Shown here: positions 52,326 through 62,122 of the stretch, in pieces
Layout: each line of letters begins with the position of its first letter
How positions within the stretch are numbered: the stretch's first letter is position 1
DNA from: Bacillota bacterium
GTDB lineage: Bacteria > Bacillota > Clostridia > Lachnospirales > Lachnospiraceae
DNA: 64,000 bases
NCBI GenBank assembly: GCA_023392535.1
Contig: JAEVYY010000006.1
Span: 1-64,000, forward strand
Direction of reading: 5' to 3'
Made by a program: the position numbers and the translations under genes
The notes under the pieces: generated by a model
The model's database searches: none
Told to the model about the DNA's origin: nothing
The model's input: only the letters and a program-made list of their open reading frames with translations

Positions 52326-54119
52326 TTAAATTTTATATTTTGCTAAATCCACCTGGAAATTCTTAATCATAGATTCAAATACGGTAATCTGTTCTGTTAA
52401 CTCCGTGATATGTTCTACATAAACTGCGACGCTTGAATTGGCTTCCTGTGTCGCCGCCGAATTTTCTTCCGCAATTGCCGCAAGGTTCTCTATATTTGCA
52501 AATAGAGATGTTATCTGATCTGCCTCTTTTTTTAATTCCTGTGAACCTTTAATCATTAGACCCGAAACATGACTAAGATTTTCATTCGATTGACTGGAAA
52601 CTTCTACTGCTGTTTTTAACTTCGTGTTCTCTTTTTCCAATACTTCGTACTGTACGTCAATTCCTTCAACCACGGTACCAATACTAGACACAAAAGAAGT
52701 CAGGCTATCATTAATTTTCTCTACTGCACTGTTCGTTTCCTCGGAAAGATTACGCACTTCCTCTGCAACAACAGCAAAACCTCTACCGGCTTCACCAGCC
52801 CTCGCTGCTTCTATAGAAGCATTCAAAGCTAACAAATTGATCTGTTTTGCTATACCAGACACGATAGAAACAATCTGTGTAATATTATCCGCATTATCTT
52901 TCAACTCATTACTGTTATTCTTAATATGACTAAATTCAATTAATATGGAATTGATCTCTGATGCTGTATTAGAGACCTTCGTGAAACTACTTTCAATGCT
53001 TAACACTGCCTCTTCAATCTTTTGTTTATTACCTTCACTTTCTTCTGAAACTTCCGTCAGGTTATTAATACTGTCATTCAAAACACTGACGACTTTTTCT
53101 GTATCCTCTGCCTGCGTATTTGCTGCTGCAGATACTTCATCCAATACTTCCGTTATATCATTGGAAGTATTCTGCATTGTCATTGCAATGGAGGTAACAG
53201 TATTATTAAATGTATACATTTCATCAACAATTGCATTAAAATCAATAAAATCTTTTTGTACGTTTTTCTTCAATTGGTTAATCTCATTCATTAGTTCTTC
53301 ATACTCATCGCTCGATTGGATATAAAAGGACTCAACAAAATGTCCCTGACTCAGTTTTATGATCTCATCTTTGATTACTTTTAGGGGTCTGCTGATCAAA
53401 ATTGAGGAAAGCATGGAAACTATGAATGTGCCAACCGCGATCAGTAAGCTCCCAGCAACATGATTCACGATGAAAAAACTAAGAAGACCAATCGCTATTG
53501 TATTCAAAAATGCCATCTTGAACGCAAGTCTTTTAAAGATTCCAAATGTCAGGAACTGACTCAAACGATATTTTTTGATAAATTGAATTTCCTTTTCAAA
53601 AGTAAGCTTCATCTGAATCTCACTACTCGTACGTTCTAACACTACTATCGCAATCTTTTCTTTAAAATATTCAGAAACACCTTGTATTAAGCCCATCAGA
53701 TAATCTTCCAGTCCGCGCTTGGAACGATAGGTAAAAAGTATGGAATGAGAAGAAATAGGCTTTACGTCTAAAAGAGGAGGTGTAGCTCCCTTAAAGCGTT
53801 TCATTACAATCACATGAACATCATTCATGGATTTTAAGAACTGATAAGCCGACTCATGACGGAAAAAACCAGGATAATTCTTGCTAAATGTCTTAATATT
53901 TTCCTGACCCATAGTTCCCCAGATCTCTTTATGGTTTTTCCCGACTGCATCGCCTATATGATCAATAATCCCAGTCGCAATATCATCCTTTACATCTTCC
54001 AATGGTGTAAAAACCCGATCGACTGGTAACTGATGTGCTGTTAATGCCTCATTTACAATCTTATCGCCGAATAATTTACGGCAAGATTCTATCCAAGATG
54101 ATACTACTGTACCTTTCAT
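52326..54119 (-). CDS. H-NOX chemoreceptor (heme sensor plus MCP signalling domain)
   Basis: 597-aa methyl-accepting chemotaxis protein with an N-terminal H-NOX heme domain (about 1-185). From the ATG at 54119 (AAAGGAGG upstream) the heme ligand is His102, Pro115 is present, and the porphyrin-propionate motif YxSxR is Tyr131-Ser133-Arg135. Trp9, Asn74 and Tyr140, the distal hydrogen-bond network of O2-binding H-NOX, are all present. Two membrane helices (about 205-250), a HAMP-like region and an MCP domain (LLALNASIEAARAGEAGRGF) follow. This is the Tar4H layout known from thermophilic anaerobes. It signals through CheA/CheW to the flagella; no che genes are near. Confidence 0.92.
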   Translation of the reverse strand: MKGTVVSSWIESCRKLFGDKIVNEALTAHQLPVDRVFTPLEDVKDDIATGIIDHIGDAVGKNHKEIWGTMGQENIKTFSKNYPGFFRHESAYQFLKSMNDVHVIVMKRFKGATPPLLDVKPISSHSILFTYRSKRGLEDYLMGLIQGVSEYFKEKIAIVVLERTSSEIQMKLTFEKEIQFIKKYRLSQFLTFGIFKRLAFKMAFLNTIAIGLLSFFIVNHVAGSLLIAVGTFIVSMLSSILISRPLKVIKDEIIKLSQGHFVESFYIQSSDEYEELMNEINQLKKNVQKDFIDFNAIVDEMYTFNNTVTSIAMTMQNTSNDITEVLDEVSAAANTQAEDTEKVVSVLNDSINNLTEVSEESEGNKQKIEEAVLSIESSFTKVSNTASEINSILIEFSHIKNNSNELKDNADNITQIVSIVSGIAKQINLLALNASIEAARAGEAGRGFAVVAEEVRNLSEETNSAVEKINDSLTSFVSSIGTVVEGIDVQYEVLEKENTKLKTAVEVSSQSNENLSHVSGLMIKGSQELKKEADQITSLFANIENLAAIAEENSAATQEANSSVAVYVEHITELTEQITVFESMIKNFQVDLAKYKI

Positions 54120-54167
54120 GTAACGTCCTCCTTTGTAATATAACACTAGAAAGATTTTACCATAAAT

Positions 54168-54201
54168 AGGATTCTTTTACAACATAAGGAATCCTTGTCA
54201 A
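54168..54201 (-). promoter_or_regulatory. Possible promoter and inverted repeat upstream of the H-NOX gene
   Basis: On the minus strand a perfect -35 TTGACA (54196-54201) is followed after 16 bp by a weak -10 TAAAAG (54174-54179). An inverted repeat AGGATTC-14-GAATCCT (54168-54195) covers the spacer. The -10 match is poor, so the call is tentative. Confidence 0.35.
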
Positions 54202-54210
54202 CTTTTAAAT

Positions 54211-55902
54211 TCATACGGTAAATCTTCCTACTGCTTTCTTTAGAAGTCCTGAATTTTGTAGATTCCGATTCATTTGTACTTCTACTTCTTCCAGCATTTT
54301 TACGATATGTATCATCTTATTTGAAATTTCTTGTGTTTCACTGGCACCAGAATTTACAGTAGCCGCAACCTCAGCAATTGCCTGAATAATTCCTTCTATG
54401 GTCGCTGTCAATTCTTCTGCGGTCGCACTGAAATCTCCAACCAACCCGTCAACGAACGCCCCATCATTTCCATAAGATTCCCCGGTATGTACCATTTCTT
54501 TATAGTCTTTCATCACTTTTTGATCTAAAAAATCCATTATTTCTTTGGAGCCGTTAGTCAAATCATGTACTGCTAAAACTACCTCTTCCGTGACTTTTTG
54601 TATTTCATTTATGGTATTCTTTGAATTTTCAGCTAATTTTTTTATTTCATCTGCCACAACAGCAAAGCCTTTTCCAGCATCTCCTGCCCTTGCCGCCTCT
54701 ATGGCCGCATTTAATGCCAAAAGATTGGTTTGATCCGAAATCTCCAGAATGGCCTCGGAAAGCACATGGATTTGGGAAATTGCTTCTGACTTTTGTAAGG
54801 CGGTCTCCATTGTGTTCTTCGTATCCCGATACATTGTGATTGCCGTCTCTTCCGAAAGAACCGCTGCCTTTTTTAAGTCTGATGCCTTAACACTGATTTC
54901 TTTTGCAGATATCGCTCCATCCTGTGAACGTTCTGCCATATCCTGAGCCGCCTTTTCGATTCCTTCTGAAGAAGCATTGATTTCCTGTGTTGCTGCAGCA
55001 GTTTCTTCCATTCCTGCAGAAAGTTCTTCAATAATTCCAGAGGATTCTTCTATATTCTTACTAAGAATCTGCAGGTGCTCCGAGACTTGAAGAGAAGATC
55101 TTTCCACTTCTTCACTACATTGGTTCACTTCAATAATAATCGTTCGAATATTTTGTATGAACTGATTGAACGCTTCTGCCAGCTCCCCAATCTCATCCTT
55201 TGACTTCACCACAACAGATTTTGTCAAATCACCACCATGTTGGACTAAATCAGTAAGTTTATCCATTAATAGTGCAATGGGTCTTGTTACAGCTCTGATT
55301 ATCATAAAATTCATTATAAAACCGATCATTAATGCGATTGCTACCAATATTAATAAGAAGCTTCTGATAGCAGCATACATCACATCTCCTCTTTCACTTA
55401 CTGCTTGAGCTTCCTTATCTGCTTCTTGTATTAATTTATTTACGGTATCAGTAATTTCATCGTAGGCTCTTTTGCTCTCCGCTTTACTGATTGTCATAGC
55501 TGTGTCTTTATCCATAGAACTGCTGGCTTCTATGATTTTTGCATGCTCATTCATATAGCTTTCCCAGTCTTTTTTCAGCAACCGGATTTTTTCCTCATTT
55601 CCATAGGTCATACATTGATCCAAACCTGCCAAAATACTAGTATTCAATTCATCTATTCGGTCTTCCAGCGCAACCATTTTTTCCTTATCTGAAAGAACCA
55701 TATGCTGGTATTCATGAGAACGGACTCTAGCAATTTCAAAATTCAATTTGTTCATACACTCCAGTTCTGGAAACACATCCTCCGCAATAACCGTGGATGT
55801 CTGATTGACCTCTCCTAAATAATAGATTGCGATTGCATTCGTAAACGCAATAAGCATTAGTAAAATAGCCGATGAAATAATGAGTTTTTGTCTGATTTTC
55901 AT
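54211..55902 (-). CDS. Methyl-accepting chemotaxis protein
   Basis: 563-aa receptor: helix at about 7-29, an extracytoplasmic four-helix-bundle sensor (about 30-175), second helix about 178-205, HAMP and an MCP signalling domain with the hairpin tip EISDQTNLLALNAAIEAARAGDAGKGFAVV. It would sense a small molecule outside and feed the chemotaxis kinase. It is in the same direction as the H-NOX receptor and upstream of it (91-bp gap), so the two may be transcribed together. The ligand is not deducible. AAAAGGAG precedes the ATG. Confidence 0.9.
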   Translation of the reverse strand: MKIRQKLIISSAILLMLIAFTNAIAIYYLGEVNQTSTVIAEDVFPELECMNKLNFEIARVRSHEYQHMVLSDKEKMVALEDRIDELNTSILAGLDQCMTYGNEEKIRLLKKDWESYMNEHAKIIEASSSMDKDTAMTISKAESKRAYDEITDTVNKLIQEADKEAQAVSERGDVMYAAIRSFLLILVAIALMIGFIMNFMIIRAVTRPIALLMDKLTDLVQHGGDLTKSVVVKSKDEIGELAEAFNQFIQNIRTIIIEVNQCSEEVERSSLQVSEHLQILSKNIEESSGIIEELSAGMEETAAATQEINASSEGIEKAAQDMAERSQDGAISAKEISVKASDLKKAAVLSEETAITMYRDTKNTMETALQKSEAISQIHVLSEAILEISDQTNLLALNAAIEAARAGDAGKGFAVVADEIKKLAENSKNTINEIQKVTEEVVLAVHDLTNGSKEIMDFLDQKVMKDYKEMVHTGESYGNDGAFVDGLVGDFSATAEELTATIEGIIQAIAEVAATVNSGASETQEISNKMIHIVKMLEEVEVQMNRNLQNSGLLKKAVGRFTV

Positions 55903-56045
55903 AGTTTTCTCCTTTTTTGATTGCCTTTTTTGCTATTAAAACAAAATCCTGTCAAACTGTACTCCAAATAAAGGGAAAGTTTTGTCATATTTTATCACTA
56001 TTTCATGCATTTTACAATTTAACTATATTGCTAATTATACCAATA

Positions 56046-56534
56046 TTATTGTGAATATTCTCTGTGTTCATCTATATATTTTTCCATGATATCCGCGGCC
56101 ATACCCACAAGCTCCATACATGGCCGTTTCTTATAATATTCCGCTGTACGGACTTCCGGCACTGGGCTATCCATGCCTCCCCCAAGTCCTAACAACTCCC
56201 TGCATACAATTGCATGGTTTTTATTCTCAAATTCCTTTGCAAGACATTGAATTCTTTTATAATGTTCCGTCTTTGCATTGTGGTCTTTGGGATCCGTATA
56301 TCCATATAACATTCCTGCTACCATAAACATACCTGTTACGGCACCGCATACTTCTCTTAATCTTCCCATACCTGCCCCAAAAGAAGAACTGATCTTCAGG
56401 GCAGTATTAAGATCCATGCTATATTCATCACAAAATGCCATGAATACAGACTGTGAACAATTATAACCACTCTTGAAATATGACATTGCTAAGCTGGAGC
56501 GTTTTTTATCTTTTGCTGTAGATTTTATATCCAT
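56046..56534 (-). CDS. C_GCAxxG_C_C family redox protein
   Basis: 162-aa protein with the family pattern: YNCSQSVFMAF, FGAGMGRLREVCGAVTG and, further on, single cysteines in KRIQCLAKEFE, IVCRELLG and CMELVG. Such proteins are thought to bind a metal or iron-sulfur cluster; their activity is unknown. It is divergent from a Crp/Fnr regulator, a typical arrangement for redox-responsive genes. The ribosome site before the ATG at 56534 (GAGGATT) is weak. Confidence 0.82.
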   Translation of the reverse strand: MDIKSTAKDKKRSSLAMSYFKSGYNCSQSVFMAFCDEYSMDLNTALKISSSFGAGMGRLREVCGAVTGMFMVAGMLYGYTDPKDHNAKTEHYKRIQCLAKEFENKNHAIVCRELLGLGGGMDSPVPEVRTAEYYKKRPCMELVGMAADIMEKYIDEHREYSQ

Positions 56535-56707
56535 CGTTTAAATCCTCATTGACTTTCTTAAGTAATCAGTTACTTCAATAAATAATTGGCATATGCTCTA
56601 AATGCATTTTAATCAGATTGAGACTTACTGTCAAATAATTTCAGGCATTTATTTTGTTTTTTTGTATATAATTTGTTATAATAATCACGTGATTGGAGGT
56701 TTTTAGA

Positions 56708-57385
56708 ATGAAAAAAGAGGAATTTATATATATTAAATCCCGTTTTGACTTTTGGGATAAACTAACGAGCTTGGAAATGACAATTCTGAAGGATAATATT
56801 GCAAGGGTTTCTTACAAGAAGGGATACAATCTTCATAGTACGGATAGTGAGTGTCTCGGTGTACTGTTAATAGAGAGTGGCGGATTGCGTGTCTATATCT
56901 TGTCTGAAGATGGACGCGAAGTAACCTTATATCGACTTTCACCTGGAGATATTTGTGTGCTCTCGGCATCTTGTATCTTAAATAGTATTACATTTGATGT
57001 ACATATTGATGCGGAAAGTGATACGGATGCATACCTGCTCAATATTGGTGCATTTAGCAAGCTCAGCAACCAGAATGTATATGTGCAAAATTTTGCATAT
57101 AGAAATGCGATCGAACGTTTTTCAGACGTAATGTGGGCAATGGAACAGATTCTATTTATGAGTTTTGATAAAAGACTAGCAATCTTTTTGCAGGATGAAA
57201 TGACAAAGGTAAATTCTACAGAACTATTCATTACACAAGAACAAATCGCAAAATACATAGGAAGTGCCAGAGAAGTGGTTTCTCGTATGCTAAAGGTATT
57301 TCAAGCTGAGGGAATTCTCGAACAGGCAAGGGGTTCTATACGCATCGTCGATAAGGAAAAATTAAGAGACTTAACCACCATGTAA
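56708..57385 (+). CDS. Crp/Fnr-family transcriptional regulator
   Basis: 225-aa regulator: cyclic-nucleotide-binding-like beta barrel (about 20-120, with the typical YRLSPGDICVLSASCIL stretch) and C-terminal winged helix (ITQEQIAKYIGSAREVVSRML). The N-terminal cysteine cluster of oxygen-sensing Fnr is absent, so it does not carry that 4Fe-4S sensor; two cysteines lie in the barrel. TTGGAGG precedes the ATG at 56708. It is divergent from the C_GCAxxG_C_C gene, its most likely target, and converges on the diguanylate cyclase gene. Confidence 0.9.
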   Translation: MKKEEFIYIKSRFDFWDKLTSLEMTILKDNIARVSYKKGYNLHSTDSECLGVLLIESGGLRVYILSEDGREVTLYRLSPGDICVLSASCILNSITFDVHIDAESDTDAYLLNIGAFSKLSNQNVYVQNFAYRNAIERFSDVMWAMEQILFMSFDKRLAIFLQDEMTKVNSTELFITQEQIAKYIGSAREVVSRMLKVFQAEGILEQARGSIRIVDKEKLRDLTTM

Positions 57386-57391
57386 TAATAG

Positions 57392-58738
57392 CTACCCACT
57401 TTTCTTTCTTTTCAGATGATACATTTTTTGATCTGCATTCGCCATTGCCTCTTCTAATTTACCTGTTTCTCTGATTTCTTCAATTCCATAGGACAGAAAT
57501 ATGGGTATTGGGAAATCTTTTGGATGTTTTAACTGCTCCATGACTCTTTTTATAATATCTTCTGCTAAAGATTCTTTACAATTGTGCAATAAAATCAAAA
57601 ATTCATCCCCACCCATTCTTATTATAATATCATCTTCCCTGAGGGAGGTCTTAAATATACGAACTACATATTTTAATGCTTCATCTCCCATAGCATGTCC
57701 GTTTTCATCATTGATCTGCTTGAAATTATCAATATCAATCATTACCAAACAGACGCAGAACTCTTTGAACTGGCTATTTTTTGACCATTCTTGTTTGAAT
57801 TGCTCTAAGTACAATCTGGAATATGCTCCTGTCAATATATCCTTAGTCGCGTATTCTTTATACTTCAATCTACTATCTTCTACTACATTTAGAAATGATT
57901 CCGTGTGCTTTACAATATACCAATTAATAAAAATAACAGTGAATAAAATACCAAGAAGAAAACATACAAAAACAGTGAAACTTATTCGGTCGACTAAATT
58001 AAATAACTCTTTGTGTGAAATTGATATGCACATATATTGACTGGTCATAGAAATTTGTTTTAAATAATAGACAACAGCAGTCTTTATATAGATTCTTCCC
58101 TCTTTATAATAGACAATACTGTTATTATCCGTAATCGCTTTTGCTTCTTCTTTATCTCTTATTGTGAATAATGTATTCTCCTGCTTAAATACTTGTGTTA
58201 TTTCATTCCCTGAATATATGACAACATCATACCCCAAAACCTTCTTATTATATATAATTGGAGCATAAATTTTGATCGTTGTCGAATCATCCCCATTCTC
58301 GGTAATTTCACAAGTAATTAATTGAATATTTTTTTCATAGTCTTCCCGTGGTATCGAAATATTCCCATAACATGCAACAAGCCTATGATCTACGATCCGA
58401 TAGGCTGCGACGAGTTCATTCAAAACTTCTGCACTTTCTCGAAAAGTGGGCTGCATGTACTCACGTAATTTTCCCAGAGTCAACTCTTTATTATAATAAT
58501 CTGCTATTTTATCTGTATTTATAGAACGACTTGATAATGTATTTGCCCCAATCATGCAATTATTCACATATTGTTCAAAAATATGCATATTTAATTTTGC
58601 TTCCAGCTTAAAATTCTCAATTGTTTCTTTTTCAAGCTGCATCTTCATTGGCATATAAATACCAATAAAAGTGATCACCGTAAAAATGAATAGCGAAATA
58701 ATAATTACTTTTTTAAAGTTATGAATTAATGTTTGCAC
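57392..58738 (-). CDS. Membrane diguanylate cyclase (GGDEF)
   Basis: 448-aa protein: membrane helix about 10-30, an extracytoplasmic sensor (about 30-240, Cache-like in length and position), second helix about 248-270, and a C-terminal GGDEF domain with intact RMGGDEFLILL and the RxxD inhibitory site (REDD) five residues earlier. It makes cyclic di-GMP and should be feedback-inhibited. GTG start with GAGGAAAA upstream. It lies 12 bp behind the phosphodiesterase gene and is probably co-transcribed, so synthesis and breakdown are linked. Confidence 0.92.
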   Translation of the reverse strand: MQTLIHNFKKVIIISLFIFTVITFIGIYMPMKMQLEKETIENFKLEAKLNMHIFEQYVNNCMIGANTLSSRSINTDKIADYYNKELTLGKLREYMQPTFRESAEVLNELVAAYRIVDHRLVACYGNISIPREDYEKNIQLITCEITENGDDSTTIKIYAPIIYNKKVLGYDVVIYSGNEITQVFKQENTLFTIRDKEEAKAITDNNSIVYYKEGRIYIKTAVVYYLKQISMTSQYMCISISHKELFNLVDRISFTVFVCFLLGILFTVIFINWYIVKHTESFLNVVEDSRLKYKEYATKDILTGAYSRLYLEQFKQEWSKNSQFKEFCVCLVMIDIDNFKQINDENGHAMGDEALKYVVRIFKTSLREDDIIIRMGGDEFLILLHNCKESLAEDIIKRVMEQLKHPKDFPIPIFLSYGIEEIRETGKLEEAMANADQKMYHLKRKKSG

Positions 58739-58750
58739 TTTTTTCCTCGA

Positions 58751-60841
58751 TTACTCTTTCGTCTTCATTATTTTTTCTACTTCTGAAGCCGGTAATGGTC
58801 TGGAAAAATAGAATCCCTGTCCAATATCACATTTACTTTTTAATAGAAATTCCATCTGTTCCTTTGTTTCAATTCCTTCTCCTACAACACACAACTTCAT
58901 ACTATGCGCCATTTCCACAACCGCTTTGTAGATAGATGCATCTTCATCCTGTGTTTTTACATGTTTAATAAATTCCCTGTCTATTTTTAAGATATCTAAT
59001 GGTAATTCTTGCAAGTATGTCAGGGAAGAATAGCCTGTCCCAAAGTCGTCCATTGCAATCGTTATACCGAATTCCCTGATCCTCTGAAGATTATTTTGTG
59101 CCTTATACATATCTATCATTACAGAGGTCTCTGTTACCTCTATTTCAATTTCCCCTGGTCTGATAGAAATTTCTTTTAGAATTTTACAAACACTTTCTAT
59201 TGTATTATTATCCGTGATACATTGTCCAGAAAGGTTAACTGCTAATTTTACCGTTTTATATCCCCTTCTTTCCCATTCTCTCTTTTGCTTCACAGCAGTT
59301 TTAAGAACCCATTTACTAATTGGTGTAATCTGACCAGTCTTTTCCGCAACTGGAATAAACTCCATCGGTGGAATAAATCCCTTTTCCGGATGGTTCCATC
59401 TTATCAGTGCTTCCATTGCAATCATATGTCCTGTTCTTAAATCAAATTGAGGCTGGTAAAACAAAACAAATTCTTCATTTTCAATTGCTTCACGTAATTC
59501 TCTATTCATCTGTATATAATATAAGGTTTTTTCATACATATAAGGTTGAAAAAAAACATACCCATTTTTACCATTTTGTTTCTGTTGAAACATGGCTATT
59601 TCCGCATTTTGAATCAAAGTATCTACATCCGTCCCATGTTCCGGATAAATAGTGATCCCCATACTGACCGTCCCATAAATATCCTGCCCATTATAATTCC
59701 AAGGTTCTCTTATCTTATGAATTAATATCTCTAATTTATCACTAATAACCTGTTGTGTGTTAACTTTTGTGAGAAGAATCGCAAACTGATCCCCATTCAG
59801 TCTCACTGCCATATCATCTTGTGAATATAACTTAACTAATATATTTGCGACGTGCTTAATATAAAAATTCCCAATTTTATTACCAAACATATCATTTACA
59901 TGTTTCAAATCATCCATATCAATATTGATAATAGCAAAGGATTCATCTTTTTGTATCATTTTTGAAACTTCTTCTTCAAATAGGATGCGATTGGGAAGCT
60001 CAGTCAAGTAATCATAATATGCCAGTAGTTGTAATTTTTCTTCTAATTGAATTCTTTCTGTTATATCTGTATGCGATCCTGCGATTCTAGTCGCCTTTCC
60101 ACTTTTATTTCTAACTCCTTTACCCCTGCTTAGTATCCATCGATATTCTCCGGATTTATGACGTATCCTGTAAATAGATTCATAATAATCTTTTTTTTCA
60201 TCTATATAGCCAAAAACTGTATCCTTTGCTTTCTTTAAATCCTGTGGACATATTAATTTTTCCCAAGAATATATGGTACTTCCCATTTCATGAGGTTCGT
60301 AACCAAGCAGATGCTTCCATGCGTCAGTGACAAAATATACATTATTTTGAATATCCCAATCCCAGATACCATCATTAGCTCCCTCTACCGCTAGCTGATA
60401 CCTTTCATGAATCACTAACAATTCATCATGCTGATTCTCAAGTTTTAAATTTTGGTCTTCCAATTCTTCATTCATTGCCATTAATTCTTCATGCGCTGTA
60501 TTCAGTTCCTGATACCCCATTAATACACAATCAATCGCATCCTTATACAACCGCAAAGTCTTTTTTATTATAAAATAAAATATAATAGCAGATGTTATTA
60601 CATAGAACCAACCCTTTAACATCTGAATGCTACTGACCATCTTTTCACTTTCAACTAAGATATTCAGTATCCAATCCGATACTAATATCCATAGCGCGCC
60701 TATACCTAAATAAAAAATAGCGATCTTTACAGACGAAAAAACAGGTCTCACTTTCTGATTCATTTTCAAAAAGTCTTCATATTCATTTTGCAGGCGTTTA
60801 TTATCCCGTTCCAGTTTAGCCGTATCAATTTTTCTAATCAT
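58751..60841 (-). CDS. PAS-GGDEF-EAL protein, probable c-di-GMP phosphodiesterase
   Basis: 696-aa membrane protein: two helices near the N-terminus (about 35-62 and 72-95), a coiled coil (about 105-145), a PAS domain with PAC (DGIWDWDIQNN ... IAGSHTDITER), a degenerate GGDEF domain where the motif reads NGDQF, and an EAL domain with EALIRWN, DDFGTGYSS, KIDREFIKH and EGIETKEQ. The EAL residues are intact, so it should hydrolyse cyclic di-GMP, with the GGDEF part acting as a GTP-sensing regulator. It is the first gene of a pair with the cyclase. Confidence 0.92.
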   Translation of the reverse strand: MIRKIDTAKLERDNKRLQNEYEDFLKMNQKVRPVFSSVKIAIFYLGIGALWILVSDWILNILVESEKMVSSIQMLKGWFYVITSAIIFYFIIKKTLRLYKDAIDCVLMGYQELNTAHEELMAMNEELEDQNLKLENQHDELLVIHERYQLAVEGANDGIWDWDIQNNVYFVTDAWKHLLGYEPHEMGSTIYSWEKLICPQDLKKAKDTVFGYIDEKKDYYESIYRIRHKSGEYRWILSRGKGVRNKSGKATRIAGSHTDITERIQLEEKLQLLAYYDYLTELPNRILFEEEVSKMIQKDESFAIINIDMDDLKHVNDMFGNKIGNFYIKHVANILVKLYSQDDMAVRLNGDQFAILLTKVNTQQVISDKLEILIHKIREPWNYNGQDIYGTVSMGITIYPEHGTDVDTLIQNAEIAMFQQKQNGKNGYVFFQPYMYEKTLYYIQMNRELREAIENEEFVLFYQPQFDLRTGHMIAMEALIRWNHPEKGFIPPMEFIPVAEKTGQITPISKWVLKTAVKQKREWERRGYKTVKLAVNLSGQCITDNNTIESVCKILKEISIRPGEIEIEVTETSVMIDMYKAQNNLQRIREFGITIAMDDFGTGYSSLTYLQELPLDILKIDREFIKHVKTQDEDASIYKAVVEMAHSMKLCVVGEGIETKEQMEFLLKSKCDIGQGFYFSRPLPASEVEKIMKTKE

Positions 60842-61035
60842 ATGATTATCCTCTTTTGTATCTGTTACAAATACGAAATACGATTGATGTCGCTAATATG
60901 AAAAATTCTTTCCGAAACTACGTTGTATCCATGAAACTGACAAATATTTACATATAATTATAAACTTTTCTCCAACGATTGTCCATAAACTCCAACACTT
61001 TATGTTAAATTATCTGCAATTTTAAATTTAAATAA

Positions 61036-61971
61036 CTAAAAATACTTTTTTCTTTTAAATAATAATAAACAAATAACAACTACAAGAATACTTATTGCAA
61101 CAATTGTGACATAACCATATTTCCAAGTAAGCTCTGGCATGTTAGTGAAATTCATTCCATACCAGCCTACGATAAGTGTTAATGGAAGAAAAATGGTTGT
61201 TACGACCGTAAATAATTGCATAATTTTATTTAAGTTATAATTTAGAGAAGCATCCAGTGCCTCTCTAAGATGAATTAAGTTCTCACTTAACCCCTGCGTA
61301 TTTTTACTTAAACGTTCTGATTTAACTGTAAAAATTCTAAAATACTTCAATTCTTCCTCTGTAAAGAGTTCATTGGTATTTTCTTGTAATTCTTCTCCAA
61401 GATCAATCAGTTGCTCATAATAGTTCTTTAATACGGTTAATTCATTCCTCATTGCAAATATCTCTCTGTTTACATCATGATTAACGCTCCCATCTACAAG
61501 GCGCTGTTCTATTTTCATAATTTTCCGTTCCATCTTTTCTAAAGGTTTGTTACCATTTGATAGCAGACTTTCTAAGATTCCAAAAATAACTTTTCCGATG
61601 GTTGCATTTTTTTTAAATCTTTCTACCGTACTCTCAAACATAATTCGGCAACTATCATCTTCATCCATTAATTTGATCAAAATAAATTGTTTCTTCTTCA
61701 TTAAAAATGCAATTCTATCCCTTGGCTCTTTTATATCCATAACATTTACGATATTAATGATTCCGAAGCTAAAATCATTATACGTATCAATACTAGTGCC
61801 AAAATGTGTCTGATCCTCTAAACAATCCTGAAAGATGTCAACACTGAGATTTAATTTCTCAAGAATTTGTTTTAACTCCTCCGTTGTGAGATAGGCGATA
61901 CTACTACTTTCACTATTTAACTCTTTCAGATTTGCCTTTACGATTGTATTACGCTCAATACTATAAAACAT
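61036..61971 (-). CDS. corA: CorA-like magnesium transporter
   Basis: 311-aa protein with the CorA plan: a cytoplasmic alpha/beta domain (1-150), a long helix, and two C-terminal membrane helices joined by the GMN signature loop (GWYGMNFTNMPEL, about 270-282), ending in the basic KRKKYF. It forms a pentameric channel for Mg2+ or other divalent ions. AGAGGAGG is present before the ATG. It is monocistronic as far as can be seen, and no M-box-like leader was recognised upstream. Confidence 0.92.
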   Translation of the reverse strand: MFYSIERNTIVKANLKELNSESSSIAYLTTEELKQILEKLNLSVDIFQDCLEDQTHFGTSIDTYNDFSFGIINIVNVMDIKEPRDRIAFLMKKKQFILIKLMDEDDSCRIMFESTVERFKKNATIGKVIFGILESLLSNGNKPLEKMERKIMKIEQRLVDGSVNHDVNREIFAMRNELTVLKNYYEQLIDLGEELQENTNELFTEEELKYFRIFTVKSERLSKNTQGLSENLIHLREALDASLNYNLNKIMQLFTVVTTIFLPLTLIVGWYGMNFTNMPELTWKYGYVTIVAISILVVVICLLLFKRKKYF

Positions 61972-62065
61972 TAGGAATTCCTCCTCTCATAAGATGATAT
62001 TATCTCTAATGTACAGAAACAGAAAGACTTTTTCAATATATTCATCCAAATTTGGGGGATAATAC

Positions 62066-62097
62066 AAAAAAACTCTTGGTTCTAAGTGAACCAAAAG
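62066..62097 (-). terminator. Terminator of the CAP-domain protein gene
   Basis: TTGGTTC and GAACCAA form a 7-bp stem with a 5-nt loop, extended by CTTTTGG/CCAAGAG-like pairing, and are followed on the minus strand by a TTTTTTT tract. It lies about 30 bp after the stop codon. Confidence 0.85.
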
Positions 62098-62122
62098 CCT
62101 TTTTGAATTAATATATTCTAAT

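Noticed and set aside
56708..57385. Oxygen-sensing Fnr with an iron-sulfur cluster
   Set aside because: The N-terminal cysteine cluster is missing; only the general Crp/Fnr call is supported.
61972..62122. Magnesium riboswitch upstream of corA
   Set aside because: The leader is short and is mostly taken up by the CAP gene terminator; no M-box-like conserved blocks were seen.
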